DNA of 6,691 nucleotides from JBBRLG01 sp038231495 (GTDB lineage: Bacteria; Planctomycetota; Planctomycetia; Gemmatales; Gemmataceae): NCBI GenBank assembly GCA_038231495.1, contig JBBRLG010000420.1, positions 1-6,691 of the forward strand, in the 5' to 3' direction. The translations under genes and the position numbers were made by a program. The notes below the pieces were generated by a model. That model saw only the letters and a program-made list of their open reading frames with translations. It searched no databases and was not told where the DNA came from. This document shows, piece after piece, positions 1-5,896 of the stretch (position 1 is the first letter of the stretch; each line of letters starts with the position of its first letter).

Positions 1-28
1 CTTGCCAAGATTGTTGCGCTTTGGCAAG
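1..28. repeat. Short inverted repeat at the window edge
   Basis: CTTGCCAA at 1-8 is the exact reverse complement of TTGGCAAG at 21-28, leaving a 12-base loop. It could be the terminator hairpin of a gene left of the window, but no run of T follows it, so that role is weakly supported. The left arm touches the window edge and may extend further. Confidence 0.4.
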
Positions 29-227
29 GGTGGGTAGGGCGTCCGCTGCCGGTCGCTCAAAGGCAACGCCATCGGGAGCTTGGTCGGGTATGCGTCGTGC
101 TCCCCAAACAGCACGATTGGCAGAATCGTTGGTCGCGGTGCTTCCAGGCCGAGGTAATAACTTCAGCCACCCACGCTTTTGTGTAACTTCCCCCAAAATC
201 CTGTCGCCCACCCCCTGACAAGCTAAG

Positions 228-233
228 TATAAT
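228..233 (+). promoter_or_regulatory. Candidate -10 box (TATAAT)
   Basis: A perfect TATAAT lies 75 bases upstream of the ATG at 309 in an otherwise GC-rich region, which implies a transcript start near 240 and a 5' leader of about 70 bases. No TTGACA-like box sits at the usual 16-18 base spacing. The only TGACA (216-220) is much too close, and there is no extended TGn motif. I therefore call it a plausible sigma-70-type -10 with a weak or absent -35. Confidence 0.4.
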
Positions 234-293
234 AGGTAGCTCGTAACAGGGGCCGTTCATCGCCCGCCGCCAATCGGCGCGACCCGTGCTTTC

Positions 294-298
294 GGAGG
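294..298 (+). promoter_or_regulatory. Ribosome binding site of the propeller gene
   Basis: GGAGG ends 10 bases before the ATG at 309. It supports this start, and the predicted protein then begins directly with a signal peptide, which agrees. Confidence 0.65.
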
Positions 299-308
299 TT
301 GACCGCTG

Positions 309-3300
309 ATGTCCCGTGTACCTCGCACCCTGCTCGCGCGCGTCGGCCTGGCCGTCGTCCTCGTCGCCCCGTTCGCCGCCTTCGTGTCGCCGGGACAGGC
401 CGTTCAGGTGAAAGACATTCAAGGGGGGCCGCCAAGCCCGCCGCCGCCAAGTACGACCGACGTCGCGCAACTGCCCGTGGACCGGCAGGCGATGAAAAAC
501 CTCCGGACCGCCCAGGAGTACATCGACGCCAAGCTGTGGGCCGAGGCCGTCAAGCTGTTACAGACCGTCGTCGATTTGAAGGAAGACAGTTTCATCCAGG
601 TCGCCGCCGACCCCGCGACCAAGACGCCCGCGCGCACATGCAGCAGCCGCGAAGAAGCCAGCCGCATGATCGGCGGCCTGCCCACCGCCGGCCTGGAAGC
701 CTACGCCCTCGCCTATCACGATCCCGCCGCGCGCATGCTCAACGAGGCCAAGGCCCGCCGCGACCCGCAGCTGTTCCAGGAAACCGTCCGCCGTTATCGC
801 TACACCCGGCCCGGCACCGAGGCGCTCGAACTGCTCGGCGCGCACGCGCTGGACCGCGGCGAGTTCGACCTGGCGGTGGTCTGCTACCAGCGGCTTTTGG
901 AGCGCACGAACAAAGACAAGCCGTCGCGCGAGTTGTTGTTCAAGGCCGCCCTCGCCTTTCGGTTCGCCGGCAACACGGCCCTCGAACGCCAGACGATGCA
1001 GAAGCTCGCCAACGACATCGGCACCGGCAACTACAAGGTCGGCGGCCGCAGCCTCACCGCCGACCAACTCGCCGCCGAAGTCGCGCGCTTGCCCGTTGCC
1101 AAAGCTAGTTCCGAGGACACCTTGGTGTTCCGCCGCGACCGCAGCCGCTCCGGCGGCGGCGCCGGCGACTTTCCCTACCTCGAACCGCTCGTGCGCCTCA
1201 GCACCGTCGAGCAGGAGCGGATGAAAGGGTGGCTGGAAAATGCGCTAAAGACGACCCCGGCCAACGGCGTGAGCCTGCCGGCGGCGGTGCCCATCGCCGT
1301 CGGCGACAAGGTCGTCTACCGCAGCCACCTCGGCGTTCACGCCCTCGACGCCCGCACCGGCAAAGAAGTTTGGCGCACGCCGTTCCCGCTCAGCCTCGAC
1401 ACCCTCGACCGCGAATCCGGCCCGTACGTGCAGCTGGAGGACTGGTTCTTCCATCGCTACACGAACCTGCGCACCGCGCTGTACGAGAACTCGGTCCTGG
1501 GTACGCTCAGCAGCGACGGCAGCAAGGTCTACGCCATCGACGACCTGCCGTTGCCGCCCCACCCCAACCAGATCATGATGGAGCAGAACGGCCAGAAGCG
1601 CTATTTCGGACCCCTCAAAAACCAGGTCTACCATAACAAGCTGCGGGCACTCGACCTGGCGACCGGTACCGTCGTTTGGGAAGCCGGCGGCATGCAGGCG
1701 GCCGCGCGCGAGTTGTCCGAAGCGTACTTCCTCGGCCCGCCGTTGCCCCTGGGCAGCAACCTCTTCGTGTTGACGGAACGCAACTCGGAATTGCGCCTGG
1801 TGTGCCTGCGTGCCGACCGCGGCGAAGTGCTCTGGTCGCAGAGCCTCGGCACGCCGCGCGAGAAAATCCTGATGGACGTGAGCCGCCGCATCACGGCCGT
1901 CCACCTCGCTTACGACGACGGCGTACTCGTCTGCCCGACCAACTCCGGCCTGATCCTCGGCCTGGACCCGATGTCGCGGACGCTACTGTGGGCGCACACT
2001 TACCGCGAGACGCCGGCCGCCACGGACCCCAACCTGGGCGGACTGGGCGGAGGAGTAGCGGCCCCTTACAGCGCCGAAGGGCTAACCGGGACGTGGAGGG
2101 GTTCGGCCCCGATCGTGTCCGGCAGTCGCGTCGTCTTCACCGCCACCGACTGCGATTCGGTACGCTGTCTCGACCTACGCACCGGCGCGCTGTTGTGGAA
2201 GGTATTGCGCACGGAAGAAGACCTCTACGTCGGCGCGGTGCGCGACGGCAAGGTGCTGGTCGTCGGCAAGAACGGCAGCCGCCTGTACAGCCTGGCCACC
2301 GGCGCCCAGGTCTGGCAGCAGCAGACCGACCGGCCCTCCGGCCTGGGCGTGGCGGCCGGCAAGTATTATTACCTGCCGTTGGAAAAGGGCGGCCTGCTGG
2401 CACTGAACCTCGACAATCCGCGCGAGTCCGCCCACCTGACGCCGCACTCCGCTTTCAAGCCGGGCAACCTCGTCTTTCACGCCGGCCTGCTGTGGTCGCA
2501 GGACACGCTGACGCTGACGGCCTACCCGGAGATGACCGCCTACCTGAACCTCGTCCAGGCGAAGTTGAAGGCCAACGGCCGCGACCCCGTGGCCCTGGCC
2601 GAACGCGCCGGGCTGCGGCTGGACCGCGGCGACGTGCAGAACGCCGCCGCCGACTACCACGCCGCGCTCGCCAACAACCCGCCCGCCGAACTGGCCGGCA
2701 AGGTGCGCGAAAAACTGTTCGCCACGCTGACGCAGCTGCTCGGCCGCGACTTCACCGCCGGCGAAAAATACCTCGCCGAGTACGTGAGCCTGTGCAACGT
2801 CCCGGTCCCGGCCGACGCGCCGGAGGACGAGCGCAAGCGTCTCGAAGCCGAACGGCAAAAGCGGCTGACGCAATACTACATCCTCGTCGCCCACGGCCGC
2901 GCCTCCCAGGGCAAGCTGGCCGGCGCGGTGCAGGCGTACCGCGACCTGCACCAGCGCACGCGCTCCGACGAGTTGATGGTGATTCCGTTTGACCCTGCCG
3001 TCCAGGTGCGGCCCGACCGCTGGGTGCAAACGCAAATCGGCGTGCTGGTCGGCCAGGCGTCCGACGAGCAACGCGCCCGGCTGCAAACCGAGTTGGAAAA
3101 GGAGTGGCGCACCCTGGCCGCGGGCAACGACCTCGCGGCACTGGAGCGCTTCGGCGCGCTGTTCGGTGCCATCCCCGGCCCGGTGGGCGCGCCGGGCCGC
3201 GCCGCCCTGTACCGGCTGGCCGAGCAGCGCGTCCTCGACGCCAACCCGCGCTACGCCGTGGACGCCGAACTACTGCTACACCAACTCCAACAGCAGGCCG

Positions 3301-4982
3301 ACACGCCCGCGTTCGCCGCGCTGGCGCTGTACACCCGCGCCCGGCTGCTGACCCGGCACGGACTGCTGGAAGACGCGACCGACTGCTACCGGCAGTTGAG
3401 CCGGGATTACCCGAAGGCCGTGCTGCCCGACGGCCGCACCGGCGCGCAGGCTTTCGCCGACCTCGCGGCCGACAAGCGGTTCATGACGCACCTGCACGAG
3501 CCGCGGCCGGCGTGGAACGGCACCAAATTGAAGGCGGTGGAAACCACGGGCAACTTCCTGCTCAACAAGGCGGTCGTCTCGCACGAGCCGCAGACCGGCT
3601 ACAACCAATACGGGCCGTTCGGCAACCCCACCCAGATGATCGACCACCGCAGCCCGCCGCCGTCCACCTGTCGCCATTTACGATTCCTGCTCGACGTGCC
3701 CAACGGCCAGCTGCACGTCGCCGACCGCGACACCGGGGTCGAGCGCTGGACGCTGCCGCTCCCGGTTGCTGCGGCCCGCCAGTACATCAACACCGGTGAG
3801 GAAATGGTCAACTACCGCGTCGTGGACCACCTGGCGATTTTCAGCGTCGGCCAGTTCCTGGTCGGCGTGGACTTGATCGAGCGGCGCGTGCGCTGGAGCC
3901 TGAACCTGCTGGACGGGATGCCGCAAAACAATCGCAACGCCATCTCGGTGGGGCCGGACGGTGCCGTCTACGTTTACAGCGCCGACGGCAGCGGCACGAT
4001 CAACGGCCACTACGGGCTGGTCGGTCCGGTGGGGCTGACGGGCTGCTATGTGCAGACCGCCACCGGCCTGGCGGCGCTGGACCTGGAGACGGGTCGGACG
4101 CGCTGGCTGCGCAGCGACGTGCCGAGCAATTTCGACATGTTCGGCGACGACGAGTTCACTTACTTGGTCGAGCGCCAGCTGGACAATGTCGTCCGCGGCG
4201 TGCGGGCGTTCCGCGTCAGCGACGGCGTTTCCGTCGAGATTCCCGAGGCGGTGGAGGCGTTCGCCCGCAAACAGCGCATGGTGGGCCGGCACGTCTTGGC
4301 GACGGAACCAGGGCCGCGCGAGGAGTTGATCGTGCGCCTCTACGACGTGCAAGCCGGCAAAGACCTTTGGAAAAAGACCTACCCCACCGGCTCGCTGCTG
4401 CTGGACTCCAACACGCCAGACTTCATCGGCATCGCCGTCAGCAAGGGCCACGTCGAGTTGCTCGACCCGCTGACGGGCCACGAAATCCAGCAGCTCAAGA
4501 TCGATCCCAATGCGATGGACAAGGCGTTGACGGGGATACTTTTGCGCGACAAAACACAGTTCTACGTCGGCTTCCAGTTGCCGAAGGACCAGAACTCCAA
4601 CGTGGAAGATGGTCCGAACCCGAGTGCAAGCGGCGAGATCGTGTCGCTGCCAATCAACGGCCTGCTCTTCGCCTTCGACCGGGCAACGGGTAGCCTGCGC
4701 TGGGGCAGCCGCTTGCCCTACCAGCGGATTATCACGGACCGCTTCGACGAGATGCCGGTCGTGCTGTGCAGTGCCGCAACCCAGCGCGGCGTCGGCGGCC
4801 CCGGCGGCAGCGTGATGGTCGTCGCAACGGTCGTGCTGGACAAGGTGACGGGAAAAAAGCGGTATCACAAGGAGACCGTCAACAACGGCGAGACGTACCA
4901 CACGCTGCAGATCAACCCGCGTGCGGGGACGATTGATTTCGTCACCGCGAACGCGAAGGTGCGGTTTACGATGGAGAAGTGA
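309..4982 (+). CDS. Large secreted PQQ-like beta-propeller and helical-repeat protein
   Basis: A 1557-residue protein. Residues 1-31 look like a Sec signal peptide: Arg-containing start, hydrophobic core around 8-26, likely cleavage after GQA at 31. A proline-rich linker (about 39-50) follows. Residues about 54-262 are helical and TPR-like. A first beta-propeller (about 320-745) shows blade-end motifs of the form LDxxTGxxxW, ending at Trp355, 457, 509, 561, 630 and 669. A second helical, TPR-like region spans about 750-1065. A second propeller (about 1115-1557) has motifs ending at Trp1147, 1196, 1266, 1354 and 1465, plus weaker ones starting near 1385 and 1510. This motif typifies PQQ-like repeat proteins, but nothing shows PQQ binding or dehydrogenase activity; in such proteins the propeller often serves as a scaffold. 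No haem CxxCH motif and no later membrane segment is seen. I infer an exported, periplasmic or surface protein that binds partners. The frame is intact and ends just before the palindromic repeats. Specific function unknown. Confidence 0.93.
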   Translation: MSRVPRTLLARVGLAVVLVAPFAAFVSPGQAVQVKDIQGGPPSPPPPSTTDVAQLPVDRQAMKNLRTAQEYIDAKLWAEAVKLLQTVVDLKEDSFIQVAADPATKTPARTCSSREEASRMIGGLPTAGLEAYALAYHDPAARMLNEAKARRDPQLFQETVRRYRYTRPGTEALELLGAHALDRGEFDLAVVCYQRLLERTNKDKPSRELLFKAALAFRFAGNTALERQTMQKLANDIGTGNYKVGGRSLTADQLAAEVARLPVAKASSEDTLVFRRDRSRSGGGAGDFPYLEPLVRLSTVEQERMKGWLENALKTTPANGVSLPAAVPIAVGDKVVYRSHLGVHALDARTGKEVWRTPFPLSLDTLDRESGPYVQLEDWFFHRYTNLRTALYENSVLGTLSSDGSKVYAIDDLPLPPHPNQIMMEQNGQKRYFGPLKNQVYHNKLRALDLATGTVVWEAGGMQAAARELSEAYFLGPPLPLGSNLFVLTERNSELRLVCLRADRGEVLWSQSLGTPREKILMDVSRRITAVHLAYDDGVLVCPTNSGLILGLDPMSRTLLWAHTYRETPAATDPNLGGLGGGVAAPYSAEGLTGTWRGSAPIVSGSRVVFTATDCDSVRCLDLRTGALLWKVLRTEEDLYVGAVRDGKVLVVGKNGSRLYSLATGAQVWQQQTDRPSGLGVAAGKYYYLPLEKGGLLALNLDNPRESAHLTPHSAFKPGNLVFHAGLLWSQDTLTLTAYPEMTAYLNLVQAKLKANGRDPVALAERAGLRLDRGDVQNAAADYHAALANNPPAELAGKVREKLFATLTQLLGRDFTAGEKYLAEYVSLCNVPVPADAPEDERKRLEAERQKRLTQYYILVAHGRASQGKLAGAVQAYRDLHQRTRSDELMVIPFDPAVQVRPDRWVQTQIGVLVGQASDEQRARLQTELEKEWRTLAAGNDLAALERFGALFGAIPGPVGAPGRAALYRLAEQRVLDANPRYAVDAELLLHQLQQQADTPAFAALALYTRARLLTRHGLLEDATDCYRQLSRDYPKAVLPDGRTGAQAFADLAADKRFMTHLHEPRPAWNGTKLKAVETTGNFLLNKAVVSHEPQTGYNQYGPFGNPTQMIDHRSPPPSTCRHLRFLLDVPNGQLHVADRDTGVERWTLPLPVAAARQYINTGEEMVNYRVVDHLAIFSVGQFLVGVDLIERRVRWSLNLLDGMPQNNRNAISVGPDGAVYVYSADGSGTINGHYGLVGPVGLTGCYVQTATGLAALDLETGRTRWLRSDVPSNFDMFGDDEFTYLVERQLDNVVRGVRAFRVSDGVSVEIPEAVEAFARKQRMVGRHVLATEPGPREELIVRLYDVQAGKDLWKKTYPTGSLLLDSNTPDFIGIAVSKGHVELLDPLTGHEIQQLKIDPNAMDKALTGILLRDKTQFYVGFQLPKDQNSNVEDGPNPSASGEIVSLPINGLLFAFDRATGSLRWGSRLPYQRIITDRFDEMPVVLCSAATQRGVGGPGGSVMVVATVVLDKVTGKKRYHKETVNNGETYHTLQINPRAGTIDFVTANAKVRFTMEK

Positions 4983-4997
4983 GAAGGCGAACCGGGA

Positions 4998-5045
4998 GCG
5001 TAAGCGACCGGAGTTTATCCCTGAATAAACTCCGGTCGCTTACGC
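4998..5045. repeat. 21-bp perfect hairpin
   Basis: Positions 4998-5018 pair without mismatch with 5025-5045 around a six-base loop (CCCTGA). It lies 15 bases after the stop of the propeller gene, so its RNA would form a very stable stem at the transcript's 3' end that could protect the mRNA or help stop transcription. It lacks the T-run of an intrinsic terminator. The left arm also belongs to the larger outer inverted repeat, so two competing folds exist. Confidence 0.8.
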
Positions 5046-5046
5046 G

Positions 5047-5102
5047 GGGTGCCATGCTTTGGTACTCCAAAGCATGCTTTGGAGTACCAAAGCATGGCAC
5101 CC
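5047..5102. repeat. Perfect 56-bp palindrome
   Basis: The 28 bases from GGGTGCCATGC onward are exactly mirrored by the following 28, with the centre between 5074 and 5075 and no spacer. Each half also folds on itself: ATGCTTTGG (5054-5062) pairs with CCAAAGCAT (5067-5075) around TACT, and 5074-5082 pairs with 5087-5095 around AGTA. The unit can therefore form one long stem, or two small hairpins on a GGGTGCC/GGCACCC base. No protein binding site is recognised. Confidence 0.85.
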
Positions 5103-5142
5103 ATCCTGCATTGGCGACTACTCCGGTCGCTTACGCTCCCGG

Positions 5143-5161
5143 CTCGCCTTGGCACGGCGAG
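5143..5161. repeat. Small hairpin beside the receiver gene stop
   Basis: CTCGCC (5143-5148) pairs with GGCGAG (5156-5161) around a seven-base loop, immediately beyond the stop codon of the reverse-strand gene. The position suits a terminator for that gene, but no T-run is present on either strand, and short GC stems are common by chance here. Confidence 0.3.
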
Positions 5162-5563
5162 TTAATGGATTACCGGAACCGCTTTGTCCACAAACTCGTT
5201 CAAAATGCCGAGCAACCCGTCCAGGCGGTCAACGAGCGCCGTCGCGCCGACGAACGCCGCGAAATTCTGGTTCCGCGACCGTGGGTGCAAACCCAGGAGC
5301 AACACCTTGACCCGCGGCATTTCGCGCGTCAGCTTGTCGCAGGTCAGCCAGCCGCTCTCGTCGGGAAGTTGCGTGTCGAGGATCACCAGATTCGGCGACA
5401 ACGTGCGCGCGAGGCCGCGCGCTTCGACGCCGTTGTCGGCGAAATGCACGTCCCAGCCCAGCCGGCGGAACGAGCCGCAGGCGCGCAGGGCGTAATCCTC
5501 GTCGGCGTGGGCGAGCACCAGACACGGGCGACTGCCGACCGGTTCCGGTCGTAACGTCAACAC
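5162..5563 (-). CDS. Stand-alone receiver-domain protein, degenerate
   Basis: From the chosen GTG this is 133 residues; from the farthest upstream GTG (5578) it is 138. It is one response-regulator receiver (REC) domain with no output domain. In 138-residue numbering, strand 1 leads to the acidic cluster Asp26-Glu27-Asp28, and the motif LVILDTQLPDESGW holds the expected phosphoacceptor Asp68. Two signature residues are missing. The Ser/Thr after strand 4 is Gly96 (VLLLG), and the Lys-Pro after strand 5 is replaced by Asp117-Arg118 (ALVDR). In typical receivers these residues relay the phosphorylation signal. The protein may be phosphorylated but switch atypically, or act as a phosphate sink or fixed interaction module. 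No histidine kinase lies nearby to name a partner. The gene faces the propeller gene convergently and is divergent from the cupin gene. An AAGGAG site decides the start. Cytoplasmic; role unknown. Confidence 0.82.
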   Translation of the reverse strand: MLTLRPEPVGSRPCLVLAHADEDYALRACGSFRRLGWDVHFADNGVEARGLARTLSPNLVILDTQLPDESGWLTCDKLTREMPRVKVLLLGLHPRSRNQNFAAFVGATALVDRLDGLLGILNEFVDKAVPVIH

Positions 5564-5569
5564 GGGCAT

Positions 5570-5574
5570 CTCCT
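5570..5574 (-). promoter_or_regulatory. Ribosome binding site that decides the receiver gene start
   Basis: Read on the reverse strand, AGGAG is followed directly by ATG (5569-5567), CCC, then GTG (5563-5561). The ATG touches the site and is too close to be used. The GTG at 5578 lies upstream of the site and has no clear one of its own. The GTG at 5563 has a normal six-base spacer and is preferred. Confidence 0.5.
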
Positions 5575-5649
5575 TCACTGCGGGCGATGGCGATTCCGGG
5601 GCGCGGGCCAGTCACACGGCCCCACTTACTTAGACGAGTTTCTCCGTCT

Positions 5650-5655
5650 TATGAT
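5650..5655 (+). promoter_or_regulatory. Weak candidate -10 box (TATGAT)
   Basis: TATGAT matches the sigma-70 -10 consensus at five of six bases within GC-rich DNA. The region 16-18 bases upstream holds no good TTGACA match. If used for the cupin gene it would give a leader of roughly 240 bases that includes the GC hairpins. Confidence 0.2.
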
Positions 5656-5761
5656 TCGCCGCCGGCCCCGGTTTCTTTCAAGTCCGCGGCGGGTTTTCGC
5701 GAAATTCCCTAGCCGCCGGGCTTGTCGTTACCACCGGATTTCCATTCATTACCGTGCGAAC

Positions 5762-5800
5762 CGGCGCGGGCCGTTTGAGTAAGACGGCCCCCGCGCGCCG
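5762..5800 (+). repeat. GC-rich hairpin in the leader of the cupin gene
   Basis: GGGCCGT (5768-5774) pairs with ACGGCCC (5784-5790) around a nine-base loop. Below it, 5762-5767 pairs with 5795-5800, leaving a four-base bulge at 5791-5794. That gives 13 base pairs in total, nearly all G-C. It ends about 97 bases before the cupin start. There is no T-run, so it is not a standard terminator. It could shape the 5' leader or simply reflect base composition. Confidence 0.4.
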
Positions 5801-5883
5801 AAGGTTCACCTCCCGCGCCGTTTCTCCTGGCTTGGCACTCCGCGGGCTGGTGGCAGCGCGGAAACGCCGACACCCCCTTTCAC

Positions 5884-5887
5884 GGAG
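5884..5887 (+). promoter_or_regulatory. Ribosome binding site of the cupin gene
   Basis: GGAG lies nine bases before the ATG at 5897 and supports that start. Confidence 0.5.
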
Positions 5888-5896
5888 TCGAAACCG

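Larger units (their letters stand above)
1..308. other. Intergenic leader upstream of the large propeller gene
   Basis: No gene is supported here. Two forward frames stay open from the left edge (one to a TAA at 184-186, one to a TGA at 216-218), but their peptides resemble nothing I know and their codons lack the strong G/C third-position preference of the genes in this window. The tail of an upstream gene entering from the left cannot be fully excluded. The stretch holds an inverted repeat at its left edge, a TATAAT box near 230 and a ribosome binding site near 296, which fits a promoter region for the gene starting at 309. Confidence 0.55.
4984..5150. repeat. Composite palindromic repeat between convergent genes
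   Basis: The outer arms 4984-5014 and 5120-5150 are reverse complements over 31 bases with one mismatch (4990 against 5144). They share the core GGGAGCGTAAGCGACCGGAG, read forward on the left and in reverse on the right. A third, shortened copy of the core lies in reverse orientation at 5030-5045 and stops where the next palindrome begins. A separate 56-bp palindrome sits at 5047-5102. The block starts two bases after the stop of the propeller gene and ends 11 bases before the stop of the facing gene. This looks like two families of REP-like intergenic palindromes lying together. From memory, similar GGGTGCC-type and GAGCGTAAGCGA-type repeats are common in planctomycete genomes. Termination of both genes is possible, but no T-run follows the stems. 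Confidence 0.85.
5564..5896. other. Divergent intergenic region with GC hairpins
   Basis: This stretch separates the reverse-strand receiver gene from the forward-strand cupin gene and should carry both promoters. I see no gene in it; a forward open frame from 5754 is a shadow that runs into the cupin gene in another frame. It includes a possible -10 box near 5650, GC-rich inverted repeats (5657-5662 with 5686-5691, the latter followed by GGTTTT; 5839-5844 with 5857-5862), and a stronger hairpin at 5762-5800. No known riboswitch or tRNA fold is recognised. Confidence 0.55.

Noticed and set aside
299..2992. Forward frames such as 299-1108 and 1676-2992 overlapping the propeller gene
   Set aside because: They are frame-shifted reads of the same DNA giving Arg/Pro-rich peptides, typical of out-of-frame GC-rich coding sequence.
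1245..4901. Long reverse-strand open frames opposite the propeller gene (such as 2175-3086 and 3678-4901)
   Set aside because: They are antisense shadows of a high-GC coding frame, with low-complexity His/Arg/Ala/Val-rich products and no recognisable domain, while the forward frame has clear domains throughout.
309..4982. A true PQQ-dependent dehydrogenase
   Set aside because: Only the structural blade motif is shared. The helical segments, the split propellers and the absence of a haem motif do not match quinoprotein dehydrogenases.
4998..5045. Standard intrinsic terminator
   Set aside because: The stem is strong, but the bases after it are GGGGTGCC rather than a T-run; on the other strand the stem is followed by TCCCGG.
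4984..5150. CRISPR array or insertion-sequence ends
   Set aside because: There are only three copies of one core, in mixed orientation and without regular spacers, and no transposase gene lies between or beside the arms.
4979..5554. Forward open frame running through the palindromes and over the receiver gene
   Set aside because: Its first part translates the repeat block and the rest is antisense to a recognisable receiver domain.
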